A stretch of 64,000 bases of DNA, from NCBI GenBank assembly GCA_964036195.1, contig OZ038450.1, forward strand, positions 3,164,701 through 3,228,700. The letters run 5' to 3'. The position numbers were made by a program, and so were the translations under genes. Source of the stretch: Sphaerolaimus hirsutus (lineage: Eukaryota; Nematoda; Chromadorea; Monhysterida; Sphaerolaimidae). The notes under the pieces are model-generated. The model made no database searches. It saw only the letters and a list, made by a program, of their open reading frames with translations, and was not told the DNA's origin. Below are positions 12,526 to 23,345 of this stretch, piece after piece. How positions within the stretch are numbered: the stretch's first letter is position 1; the number at the start of each line of letters is the position of its first letter.

Positions 12526-13930
12526 TAAGCTTTAAGGAGGCTTGTTAAAACAGATTAAAATATACAAACAACGTTTGCTGGATGCCACTGTCATTTCTTT
12601 TCTAATTTTGATTCTGTTTACAAATTTTTCGTTTTTCACACGAGTAGGAAGTAGCCCCTGGGGCCTACAAACAGTCACCAAATGAGGTGCTTCCCAAAAA
12701 CGATAAATCACCAGCGCCATGGAAATGGTGACGTTCATCTTATGATTTAATATATTCGAATTATAATGTGCCCGAAGAAAATTGAATGGGTGTATGGTTT
12801 TGTAAAACGAGTCTGTTAGTACCTCGTCTGTTCCAGAAATACTAGGACAGTGTCTTTTATTTTATAAGCTAGACGCTTGAAAATCTACATTAGGTACACA
12901 CATTTTAAAAACCAGGATTGTCTTTTATTTCGATACTGAATTTTGTATGGTTTTGATACTGGGTCAATTCCACAAGTTAGCAACAAGTGTTAGCAACAAG
13001 TTTTACAAGTGACAAAAAGTTATGTGGTACATGATAAGTATTTTAAGCAACAAATTAACTCGTCACTATTGGTTTTATCTCTAAAATTACTACAACTTTT
13101 TCAAAATTACAAGGAAAACCTTGCATCAACCAATGTTTCTTTCATGAAAAGGAAACTATGATTTGCCCATATGCGGTAGGAAAAAAACTCGGGAGGTTTT
13201 TGTTATATATGCAGTCATATAACATACATCAGGCGAAAAGTTTGGATCAAAATGGAAAACAAATTGAGATATCATGTCTAAAATGTATCAATTCGTCAAA
13301 AAGTCCATTAACCCAGAAAGGCCACTGCACTGACCAAGTAATTCCGGAACAGACTACCTAAATACAAAATTGTCAATTATGCTATCTTCAAAGGCCAACG
13401 CCCGACAGCAACATGAAAAGTGAAAAACGTTAAAATGTGAGATGTTATCAAACTTGACATTCAGCATATTTATGGGGAATATATCGCATAAAATATACGC
13501 CTAATTTCTATATTTTCAAGGCTCCAGTTGCGCCTCGAGCATGCAGTTTTTACCTAAAATCCAAAACTCCGCATTTATGAAGTCTTTGCGAAGTTAAGAA
13601 AATCACGCGGATTGCATTTTTTATTATCACATGTGTGCATTTGTTGATTTTACACTCACACACATTTTGACGATGAAAACGTTATGCAATCAAATTTTTA
13701 GAGTACTCCTCAAATAAGGAAACACAAAAGATTCAGTTTACATACTTCAATAAAGTCTTTTTTTGAACATAAATATTATACTGCTCTGCAGTTTGAAACC
13801 CTTGAACTACCGCGCAAGTGGTTTTCTTTTAATTTGACAAATCCAAACACATTTTACTCCGAAAATCCTCATTCAATTTCCGAAAAAATTCGCAGATCGG
13901 GCAAAAATTATTCGTCGAAAATCGAACATC
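12526..13930. other. Intergenic, no feature recognised
   Basis: A/T-rich, short random ORFs only. It is the upstream region of the secreted-peptide gene. Confidence 0.35.
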
Positions 13931-14389
13931 ATGAAATTTTGCAACATTCTAAAATCGTTGCCCCTCTTAACCCTACTTTCAATTACTGAAATCACCTGTG
14001 ACAGTGGCAATCAAATCAGTAGACATGTTGATTCCTGGATGACCAGGTGCCAATTCCAGACACTGCAAATTGCCTTGTAAAAGGTCAAATGTTATGCAAA
14101 GTGTCTAAAGTCATGTAAAATGCCCAGGAAAGTAGCAAACGTACGTGTGCCATTTTCCAGGGCATTTTCTATGATGACTTTGGACACTTTGCATGACATT
14201 TGACATTTTACAGGGAATTTTACAGAGTGTGGGACTGGCGCCAGTTCGCAATTTGTCATCTCGAATGACCATTTAAGCAGGAAGAAACGACAGAGTGCAA
14301 ATTCAAATTTGGTGTGGAAAAAGCCAGAACGGAGAACAAAAGTGTGCAATGCGCCGTGCAGCAAATCGGTTAGTTCGATGGGCATGTAA
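13931..14389 (+). CDS. Unrecognised secreted prepropeptide, 86 aa, whose only intron is a foldback element
   Basis: Exon 1 is 13931-14046 and exon 2 is 14245-14389; the junction AG|T keeps frame. Residues 1-22 form a signal peptide (MKFCNILKSLPLLTLLSI...). Residues 51-54 read RKKR, a furin-type cleavage site. The downstream piece (residues 55-86) starts with Gln, has dibasic pairs at 64/65 and 68/69, and carries a CNAPC pair at 73/77 that could close a small disulfide ring. This layout is that of a peptide hormone or secreted effector precursor; I recognise no family. The start is the first ATG before the hydrophobic stretch. The intron (14047-14244) is exactly one CWG foldback element with GT...AG ends. 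A real gene is supported by the signal peptide, cleavage site and frame across the intron; expression is unproven. Confidence 0.6.
14047..14244 (+). mobile_element. CWG foldback element forming the whole intron of the secreted-peptide gene
   Basis: Starts GTGCCAATTCCAGACACTG and ends in ...GGGACTGGCGCCAG. Flanking triplet CAG at 14044-14046 and again at 14242-14244. The arms pair over nearly their full length, with the words AAATGTCA and TGACATTT reiterated. Excision as GT...AG restores one reading frame. Confidence 0.8.
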
Positions 14390-14585
14390 AATTTAGGTAA
14401 AAATGGAGCGACCCCAAATTCTATTGATACAATATTTCTAATACTTTTATTTATTTATTGTTTGATTTATTATAAACATCAAAATTATTGATATTGACAG
14501 GAATGTAATCAAATGGTAGATAAATACTGGATTTTTTTGTTCGTAATTAAGATGCGATGCTGTAGATTGCACTGCAAGTGTGCGG

Positions 14586-15837
14586 CATAGTTGTTAAAAC
14601 GTATTTACTTTTACTCGCAAAGTATATATAGTAGAGTACTAAGTAAATACCTTTACGTTTTCTCAGAAAAAAGTACCAGTACTAGCTTTTATCAATCAAT
14701 CAATCAACTTTATTACCGCTCTGCCGGCGCGCGTCAAAAGGGTAATACCAAAAGGAAGAAATAAGCCACTAGCGCGTAAAACAAAGTAACTTAGCACCAA
14801 AATAGTCTAACACCGCAATGCGAAACGTATTGGAAAATATAACAACTACCGTATTTCCTCGAAATACCCCCCCCCCTCGAAATACCCCCCCCCCTCTCGA
14901 GACCACTATGAAACAATCACCCCCCCCCTCGAAATACCCCCCCCCCCCCAAATTGAGTGTAAAGAGAACGTACATCACAAATATGACAGTTTGTGTTCTG
15001 CGTAGTGCAGAACACACGTTAAAACAATGTCGGAATCACGTTAGAACAGTGTACATACCATCTACATACTAATATTAGTCTACAGAACCTTATAAATGGC
15101 GGTTTTTGTTGCATTTTTCGACGTCTGCGTACGTTTCAGACGACAATTTCGTACTTGGTTTTCAAAAATTTTCTTGTGAAATAATAACCCCCCCCCCCCT
15201 CGAAATACCCCCCCCTCGTTTGACCCCCCCCTCTCGGGACCACTATGAAACAATCACCCCCCGGGGGGTATTTCGAGGAAATACGGTATGTACCAACATA
15301 AATTATTTGCGATGGGGGCGAGAGCTCACGATTTATTAAGTGACCCCTCCATCCCCCCTAATAAAGTCACATAACAATTACTCATAACGATACGTAGGCA
15401 ATAACATTTATTACTCAGAGAACTTCACATTTTTCGTATGTATACTTTTTGAAAGTACTCGTGTACAGAAAACGTATTTAAGATAGTGTTTTATATAGAC
15501 TGTTTAAAGGCATAGAAACGAAGAAAAAAGGGCAAGCGGGCTAAAAATATGGAAAAAATAGTTGAAAATGTGTATATAAGCACATATGTAGCCAAAAATT
15601 GCTGAAAATAGGTAGAAAGTTATGAAAATAAGTGATTTTGAGGGAAAGATGGGGCGAAATTTCTCAAAAATACGTTGACATTTTCTAGAGCAAAAAGTAT
15701 GTTTACTCGAGTTTACTCATGAGTAAAAGTGAAAAATTGTTAATTTACGTTTTCTGTACTCAAGGGTGAGTAAAAATAGGTAAATACATTACGTTTACAT
15801 ATACTTTGGAAAAAGTTCGGTACCTCTAACAACTCTA
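14586..15837. mobile_element. hAT MITE, CATAGTTGTTAAAACG TIR
   Basis: Duplication GTGTGCGG / ATGTGCGG (14578-14585, 15838-15845; one mismatch). Same word interior as 10984-11513 plus the nested 14847-15288 element. Confidence 0.7.
14847..15288. mobile_element. CGTATTTC-TIR element, nested in a hAT MITE
   Basis: Complete copy closely matching 11531-11970; lies inside 14586-15837. Confidence 0.7.
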
Positions 15838-16214
15838 ATGTGCGGTCCATATGTTGCATCCATATGAACAGTCCGTCGCCTGGCTACGTGTTTCCTGTTC
15901 AAACCGATCAGAATTCAACAACTTTGGGGGAAAAAACAAGATCACAGAAATAAATCGTCAAATACCACATTACTCTCCATATGCAAATTAAATAATCTAT
16001 GACACCCATTCAACCCCTAATAACCCCCCCCCCCCCCCTAGCTGGCCCTACCCTGCAATTTCCCCACAATAGACAAATGTATCTATTCGTCCTGCGAGAA
16101 ACTGTGCCAAGGAATGGGCAGAATTATGCACTCGTGCTACTGTCAGACATTGGGACACAGATATGTGAGAAGGAATAAACAGGCCACTGATGACGTCACT
16201 TATAGGTGGGTTGT
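15838..16214. other. Sequence left of the gap, unassigned
   Basis: A run of C at 16026-16038 and an open frame on both strands from 16048 to the gap, but no match to ANKRD13 or another family I know. Confidence 0.3.
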
Positions 16215-16414
16215 NNNNNNNNNNNNNNNNNNNNNNNNNNNNNNNNNNNNNNNNNNNNNNNNNNNNNNNNNNNNNNNNNNNNNNNNNNNNNNNNNNNNNN
16301 NNNNNNNNNNNNNNNNNNNNNNNNNNNNNNNNNNNNNNNNNNNNNNNNNNNNNNNNNNNNNNNNNNNNNNNNNNNNNNNNNNNNNNNNNNNNNNNNNNNN
16401 NNNNNNNNNNNNNN
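16215..16414. other. Assembly gap (200 N) inside an ANKRD13 exon
   Basis: Exactly 200 undetermined bases. The right edge cuts ANKRD13 exon 6 just after the codons for SGGGLTG. The left flank (16048-16214) shows no ANKRD13 coding sequence in any frame, so the true gap may be larger than 200 or the join may be wrong. Confidence 0.97.
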
Positions 16415-19400
16415 AACCGGTGAGCCCACCGCCCGACTGCTTGCACAATTCGAACTGGATGCGGTTCACGTCGACGTAGGTGCACGCGACCGGCGCCGAC
16501 AGACGAGCCGATAACTCGGCCGCGGTGGGAGTGGGCGGAGTTACCACCTGAATGGGGGCGGGGCTTGAGTTGAATTGGACACGTGTTATTGTGGTGAATT
16601 TTTGTATTGCCCGGGCAAAACTTTGGCCGCAGGGCAGGGGCCTTCTAGATTTCGACCCTCCGGGGAGTTGGATAGATAGCAAATCGCTCCTCCGGAGGGA
16701 TTGATGGAAAATCATCTGGGGGTTGGGGGGGTTCGCGGGGGTTCTATATGTAGACATAGAAGGAAGAAAAGGGAGATAAATCGCTAAAAGTAAATGAGAA
16801 ATGGATATATAAGCACATATACTACTAAAAATAGCTGAAAATAGGCGGTTGAACGCATGAACTAGTGATTTTGGAGGTGAAAATCCATAGAAAGGTATAA
16901 AAAAATAGCGATTTTGAGCGAAAAATTGGGACTTGTTTCTCAAAAATCGCCCCAGATATGTAGATAGCTGGCCGATTTGGGGGGGCGGGGTAGGGGATAG
17001 TAGCCCAAAATTTTGCCTCCGGTATAGACAAATAGTTGAGCGGCGTCTGAGATAGATAGATAGCTGGGCGGATTGGGGAGGGGGTAACGCCCTCTTTCTT
17101 ACCCCTGTTCGACCGGGCACATTAGATAAATGTTAATAATAGATCAAATAAAAAATCCATTTTGACCGCTTTTTTGTTTATAGTAACACAAAAAAACACA
17201 AGAGCAACATACCTCGTCTGGAAGATCCGGTGCCAAACTTTCGCGCATCACGGTTTTCTCGCCGTGGTCCAACACGCACAGTTCTGGTGAGCCATCTGGT
17301 AAAGTTACAATTCACGCATCACCAAACGATCTCCCGACATGTTCAAAGATTGTGGGACTTGGATGAATTTTATATTTTTTTATTAAACCATTTAACATTT
17401 GATTTTTTTTTTGAACAAAATAGTTTTTAAGTGCCACGAACGGTATAATATTAACTATGCTCTATCACACAGGACATTAACCAAAATTCAGTTGATTTAG
17501 TTGGCACGAATTTTGATGTCAACTAGTGTGTTTGGGCCAACCCAATATAAAAAGATGAAAATCAATCCAGCCAAATCGATTCATTTCCAATAGATCTACA
17601 CCAAAATCAAACCCTCCACATTCCACCAACCACAAATCCCCAATCTAACCATCATGGACAAGAAAAAGATAAGTCAATCTCGTCGCAGTGCCCTGTTCCA
17701 TTTCGCCGCCGGCACTTGGCATCTGGCCAGCGCTAAGTGATGACAAATTCGCATCTACGCGCACAGCCCCGCCTCGCTTGTAAATCTGTAGAAAGTGTGT
17801 AGAAAGGTGGTTTTTGTACACTGTTTAGTTTACCGCTTTGGCCTGATTTTATCGACTTTTAAAAAAGCTTTGGGGATTGGCAAAATCGAACATTGTAGGG
17901 TTCAGATGAAGAAGTAGTGAATTTACTGGGGGTGGAAGAGCGGGTACGCCAAAATTTGCCATTTTCACGGTTTTCTAGTGATAAATAAATGTAAAAAAGT
18001 AAATTTATGTATAAGCAAAAATGCATATAAGGGAAAGCGGGCGGAATGGTAGCAATGCAACGAAAGTGGGCTTAAAACGTCCATGAAATTTGCAATCTGA
18101 GTATGAAAATCAATTCAAAATAATCAGAATAGCGTACACAAGAACAGAGATAGCTGTGAAGGGGGTTCAAAATGACAAACTTTGTAAGAATCGCTGGGGC
18201 ACATGCGGCTAACAAATGGCAACCAACTACGAAATTCCCATTTCATTTCCACGTAGAAATCGGCCGTTTCCTGCGACAAGAAATAACTGACATGTCAATT
18301 ATTATTTTCATGCTTATCTCTGACGATTTTACGGTTGACAATATCGCGAACAAATTATACTGAGATCAACTGGTCAGAGTTGACGCTATAAAAAGTGTGC
18401 CACCGTATTTATGAAAAAGTCGCTTGAAAAATTATGCAACAAATTGACGCATTGTGAGAGAGGTGTATTTTTAGGAAAAATTAATTTTTGGGGTTTTTAT
18501 CCAGGTGATCCATGCTATATTTCAGATTTCATTGTAAAGTGATATTATACCAAAGCCAAATCGCACACTGTACAGCACCATGTCGCAGTGATTTGTCAAG
18601 TGTCAAATTTTCAATCACTTGACAAGGTGCGGAACCGTTTCCTCAAAACGCCAATTCTATTTAAAAAAATCTGAAAAAACATCACCCAAACAACCTTCAA
18701 CCTATCCAACAGGCCAGTCAAACTTCTCTGATGCTGGGCGCGTCTCTGCAGCGCTCTGTGCTGCAAAACCAAACGCAATAAATCAGGAGGGCACTCCCAG
18801 ATCCCGTAAAATGCCCTGTAAAATGTGCAAAAAATTTACAAGGGAACCAGACTTACACTCTAATTTGAACCCGTTGGGTGACTTTTACAGCCACTTCATA
18901 AGAAAATTATCAGAACTGGCAAAGTTCCAAAAAGTTGAAAATTGAAATTGTGTGAAGGTACTCGGAGCGCCTATGAGCGTTTTCGGGAAATATTAGATGC
19001 GCCAAAAAAATTCAGAAGTAAGCCCGGGTCTGTTGTCTATAATGTTGCAAATGTAGTTTGCCATTTTTACACTTTACATGACATTTTACATTTTACAGGG
19101 TCTGGGACTGGCACCTGGGTCGCCGGTGGCCGTCGCTTCGTGGGCGCAGCTCCAAAAATCGCACTCGACATTTACATCGGCACCGTGGGATAGCTGCGGG
19201 ATTTGGGGGTTTATTTGAGTTTCAGAGTTGATTTTAAACTGGCGTTTGTATGGTAGTTTAAGAGGAAAAGTTTCTCACGCAGATGCAATATTGCACTTCG
19301 CATTTCCGGAGCTGGAATAGTGCCAAAAAATCAAAATATCGCACAACAAGTTATCCATCATCCTTCCAACTTTCTCAAACGCTACCCAAAAGCACAATTT

Positions 19401-19673
19401 TACCCCTTAACTGACCAAAATCTCTGCACACTTGACTCTATCCAAAACAATAGCCAACATTAAGGGGGTTCTCCCCCGCGGGTCAAAACTCTCCAATGAG
19501 CTACGAGTGTCGCCGCCGGGCGCGCTTAAGAGTTCCGTCAAAATTTCCGGTTCATTTTGCCACACTGCCGAATGGAGAGGATAATTTGCGGCCATTTTTC
19601 GTCCAGTGATCTTATTGGGAGATTTTTCTTTTTTTGTCACGTTGCTAGTTATGTCTGAGACATAAGTTTTCAT
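16415..19673 (-). CDS. ANKRD13: ANKRD13-family protein, N-terminal part, runs into assembly gap
   Basis: Exons: 19673-19416, 19193-19115, 18783-18695, 18270-18181, 17785-17650, 17295-17213, 16547 to the gap edge at 16415. All phases agree. Family landmarks in order: [11 protein letters not shown] and [13 protein letters not shown] (ankyrin repeat, exon 1), [11 protein letters not shown] and [18 protein letters not shown] (exon 2), [19 protein letters not shown] with MCPSDSYK (exon 3, start of the ANKRD13/GPCR-chaperone domain), [12 protein letters not shown], then [20 protein letters not shown] (exon 6). ANKRD13 proteins bind ubiquitinated membrane cargo at endosomes. About 289 residues are visible; known members are roughly 500-600. 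The rest of the GPCR-chaperone domain and the C-terminal ubiquitin-interacting motifs are not in the 14 kb beyond the gap. Exon 2 is split in two by a foldback element (18784-19114). A second in-frame ATG (K-M-A-A-N) before the first ankyrin repeat is an alternative start. Confidence 0.88.
16640..17090. repeat. GATAGATAGCT-word repeat
   Basis: Begins near GGGGCCTTCTAGATTTCGAC and ends near GGATTGGGGAGGGGG; includes repeated GATAGATAGCTG and AAATCGCTCCTCCGG. Copies at 24291-24745 and 35957-36300. It lies in the ANKRD13 intron between 17213 and 16547. Confidence 0.55.
18784..19114 (-). mobile_element. CWG foldback element splitting a conserved ANKRD13 codon
   Basis: Read on the minus strand it begins GTGCCAGTCCCAGACCCTG after CCCAG and ends GGGAGTGCCCTCCTG before ATTTATTG. 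Exact removal joins GAC CCA G to AT TTA TTG and gives [13 protein letters not shown], the conserved ankyrin linker. Flanking triplets on the minus strand are CAG (left) and CTG (right), so the 3' boundary is TG rather than AG. Confidence 0.75.
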
Positions 19674-20687
19674 ATTCGGCTAATGGTTTTCGGTAGTTGG
19701 TTCATATAACGAGATGATTTTTGCAAAATTAATCATAAAATATAGCTTCAATAGCGTTTTTTAGATCCGTATACGTTCATTAAACGTTTTAAAATCATGA
19801 ATTTTCTCCTTGCTTGTGTTTTTGAATAGAACACTTCAAGCTTTTCCTTTGTTTCTGTACGAAGGCCTAATGTGTGTCGAAATCGCGAAGATACCCGAAG
19901 ATTGGCAGCCAGCCAAAATCAGCCGGTCAAAATTATTTCGAAATCGCTGTAAAAATAGCTGAACATTAGTATATAACAAGGTATTTAGACGAAAATAGCG
20001 ATAATGAATGTGAAAATTGGCAAACAAGAGCTTATTATAGCGATTTTGAGCACTTTGAGCGTCACTCTCGTTCGTATAACACGCAACCGGTAACTTGGAC
20101 GGGTGCCAACTTATCGCGCAGCATGTATTCACTGTCTCCATTCGCCGCGAGTATTCACCAGCATTCGGCGATTTCCCTAGACAGACAAGTGACGAGTAAA
20201 ACAAGAAAACTGACAAGCTGGCAGGAATTTCATTGAATTTCAACTAGCGTTATTTTAAGTTGACTCTCCGTCTCCTGTCATGCTTACACTTCACTTTACT
20301 TTCCACTTGAATATAACTTTACAAAATACCTATTTTTATTGTCACTTTCGCAGCTGGCTCCAGTCTTTGTGATTTTGTCTTCATTTAAATTCATTCATCC
20401 CACAGCAAATCTACACAAACATTTTCAAATAACAAATTTCACGTCTTTTCTTCTGCTCTGTTGTTTTCCGTTGGATTTCACAGAATCCACATTTTGGACG
20501 GATGCCAACATTTTTGCATAAATCTCGTCTGGTTCGCAAATTAGTTGCGTTCTGATATAGTGCAACCAGTGATATCGCATCTCAGCGCCAAATAATGCGC
20601 CCAATAACTCCCATAGCTGCCTTAGAATTCTGGTTTGGTCCCTGCGCGAAAAATTATTTATATTTAGGATCGCGTTAGTATGATTAT
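19674..20687. other. Upstream of ANKRD13, no gene recognised
   Basis: A minus-strand ORF at 20243-19836 begins with a hydrophobic stretch, but it has no cleavage logic or family match. The stretch would contain the ANKRD13 promoter. Confidence 0.3.
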
Positions 20688-20695
20688 ACCGACAT

Positions 20696-21304
20696 TAGGG
20701 TTCAAACGGGATCCCGATCCCGATCCCGGATCCCGTGAAATTCCGGGATTTACCAGTCCCGATCCCGATCCCGATCCCGAAACCCCAATCCCGATCCCGA
20801 TCCCGATCCCGAAATCTCAAAAATACCAATCCCGATCCCGATCCCGATCCCGAAAGTTTTCAAATCCCGATCCCGATCCCGAGAAACTCCCAAGTCCGGG
20901 ATCCCGATCCCGGAAAAATTAGTGGAAATTATAAAAAGTGAAATAATGACGTTTTTGCATGCAAAAAAGTGGATGCAATCCCCCAGCGTCAATTTTATGC
21001 CACTTTTCTGGCATCCAACAGTGTATTGAGACCTTTATGAACAACTGTGAATGCCAGAAAAATGGCCAAAATCTCTATCCCTAGAACCCTATCCCGATCC
21101 CGGAAAAATGCCTATCCCAATCCCGATCCCGATCCCGTGACCCCAATCCCGGCCAATCCCGATCCCGATCCCGAAATCTCAAAAAAACAATCCCGATCCC
21201 GATCCCGAAACCCCAATCCCGATCCCGATCCCGATCCCGAAATCTCAAAAAGTGAATCCCGATCCCGATCCCGATCCCGAAAAGTCAATCCCGTTTGAAC
21301 CCTA
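20696..21304. mobile_element. hAT MITE filled with GATCCC hexamers
   Basis: TIR TAGGGTTCAAACGGG. Perfect 8-bp duplication ACCGACAT at 20688-20695 and 21305-21312. Two arrays of (CCCGAT)n separated by a unique centre. Confidence 0.85.
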
Positions 21305-21393
21305 ACCGACATCGGCATATGCGTAACCGAATCTTTAAAATTATAACCAAGCACCTACACAAAATGCATTTTTGACGCCACACGCGCTGTATG

Positions 21394-22244
21394 CAACGAT
21401 GGGTGAGTTCTCAAAATAAAAACACTTTCCGTATTTTGAGTTTTTCAAAAATGAATATCTGTGTTTTGAGTTTCTGTGTTTTATTTCTGTGTTTTTTGAA
21501 AAAACTTGTGTTTTTTGGTAAAAACTCAAGTTTTTTGATAAAAACTCAAGTTTTTTTGGCAAAAACTCGAGTTTTTTAGTAAAAACTCAAGTTTTTGTTA
21601 TAAAAACTCAAGTTTTTTTTTGGTAAAAACGCGAGTTGTTTTACAAAAAGTTGCATTTTACAGCATTTTACTGTTGAAACAGTGGTTTTCTTATCAAATA
21701 TTGGTTTTGCATATGTTTTGTTGTGTACCGGTAGTGGAAAATTTTCATTAGTTCACTGGAGGTTGTTCCAAATGGGTGACCAATACCTTTGACAGCTTGG
21801 GAGGTGAGGCGCTCAATTGCGCTCAGCTCAATTGTGTGAGCTAGCAGACCCTGGTGGACACTCCTCAACACTTCGATCACAGTCCATAATTTTGTCGAAA
21901 CCACCAGGAGATGCGCACACCATTTTTTTGGGATACTTATTTCATAGTTAAACTTGGATACTATGTATTTACATATTTACACAGTATACATACATGCATA
22001 CCTCATGTATGCACATACACACATTGTTCAGTTCAAATCTTGTGCCTTCAATTGCTTGGATAAAAAAAACTCAAAAAACATTTCTGTATTTTCTGTGTTT
22101 CCGTGTTTCCGTGTTCTCCAAAAAAGAACTCATTTGAGTTTCCGTGTTTTTCAAAATTGTTGAGTTTCCGTGTTTCTGTGTTAAACAAAAACACGGAAAC
22201 TCAATGAGTTTCCGTATTTAATATGTGTGTTTTTGCCATCGTTG
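21394..22244. mobile_element. hAT MITE filled with AAACTCAAGTTTTT words
   Basis: TIR CAACGATGG. Perfect duplication GCTGTATG at 21386-21393 and 22245-22252. Only 81 bases from the preceding MITE's duplication. Confidence 0.85.
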
Positions 22245-22323
22245 GCTGTATGTCAACTGAATTTATGTCAACTAAATTTTAGTGAATACTGTCCTTTTAA
22301 CTTTCCTATGTGATAGGGCATGG

Positions 22324-23143
22324 CAGAGTTGTTTAAAGTACCGAACTTTTTTCAAAGTATACGTAAACGTAAAGTATTTATTTTTTACTCAGCCCCCAGA
22401 GTACAGAAAACGTAAAGTAATTTTTTTTACTTTTATTCATGAGTAAAGGTACTTTTTCTCTCAGAAAACGTAAACGTGAGTACTTTTGAAAAATTTCGCA
22501 AAAATTTTTGCGCAAAGTCACTCATTGTCGTAACTTTTTGCCTATTTTACGCAAGTTTTGACTATATATTTGGTTTTATACGCATTTTCGACAAGTTTCC
22601 CATATTATTATGATATTTTCTCCTTTTTCCCTTCTATGCCTTTCAAAATCTATATGAAAGATGATCCAAAATACGTTTTCTGTACTCGAGTTCTTTCAAA
22701 AAGTATACGTAAAAGCGAGCAAGGAACTTTTTTCGGAGGAATCCTAAAACGTATTTACCGTATTTGCTTGAATAGTTCCCCCTTGAATAATTCCCCCCTC
22801 GAATAATTCCCCCTGTAAGACGAGTGAGGAAATAATAATTCCCCCCTCGAATAACCCCCCCCTTAAGAGATTTGCTCAATTTATTGTGCCTAATTTGAAC
22901 AAAAATGGCACGTTTTTGTGTGAATAAAGCATATTTCATCAAATGAGTTGATAGAAACATGGTTGAAATTGTTGACGAAATAATAATTCCCTCCCTCGAA
23001 TAATTCCTCCCCTCGATTAGTTCCCCCTCAAAAAAGTCTAATGAAATAATAATCCCCCAGGGGGATTATTCAAGCAAATACGGTACTCTGTATTCGAGAA
23101 TACGTATTTATCGAGTAAAAGTAAATACGTTTTAACAACTATG
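22324..23143. mobile_element. hAT MITE, CAGAGTTGTTTAAAG TIR
   Basis: Duplication GGGCATGG / AGGCATGG (22316-22323, 23144-23151; one mismatch). A TTGCTTGAATA element (22756-23085) is nested in it. Confidence 0.7.
22756..23085. mobile_element. TACCGTATTTGCTTGAATA element, nested
   Basis: TIR TACCGTATTTGCTTGAATA with GGGGGA subtermini; a sister copy is at 29928-30224. Shares the TACCGTATTT start with the CGTATTTC family. Confidence 0.65.
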
Positions 23144-23151
23144 AGGCATGG

Positions 23152-23157
23152 TTTATT
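23152..23157 (-). terminator. Candidate polyadenylation signal for SMYD4
   Basis: AATAAA on the minus strand about 190 bases after the SMYD4 stop codon. It lies at the edge of a hAT MITE duplication (23144-23151). Position and orientation fit; no cleavage evidence is available. Confidence 0.35.
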
Positions 23158-23345
23158 TTACATCTTGACACTTAATTTTCATTTTTTCTGTCAAGTGTGA
23201 TACTCAAAAAACGTATCAAGACTTTTTAGTCGACATTGAGTTGACACGAATTTGCGAAGTCAACCCTTTTTAACACGTGCGATTCACGCGCGCGATGCAG
23301 AACTGTGAGCTGAGCGTGAGCAGTTATGATTCTGCACAGCCGGTT

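Noticed and set aside
14092-14385. Minus-strand ORF of 97 codons over the secreted-peptide exon
   Set aside because: It reads through the foldback element and lacks family or splice support; the plus-strand gene explains the region better.
16048-17120. Long ORF of 306 codons through the N gap
   Set aside because: Most of it is gap or the GATAGATAGCT repeat read as LSIYLRRRS. Only 16415-16547 in that frame is ANKRD13.
19836-20243. Minus-strand ORF of 135 codons with a hydrophobic start
   Set aside because: No family resemblance, no splice context, and composition like the flanks; not enough to call a gene.
20680-21298. PDPDPD / SRSRSR repeat ORFs
   Set aside because: They are the GATCCC hexamer array of a hAT MITE read in different frames, not RS-domain proteins.
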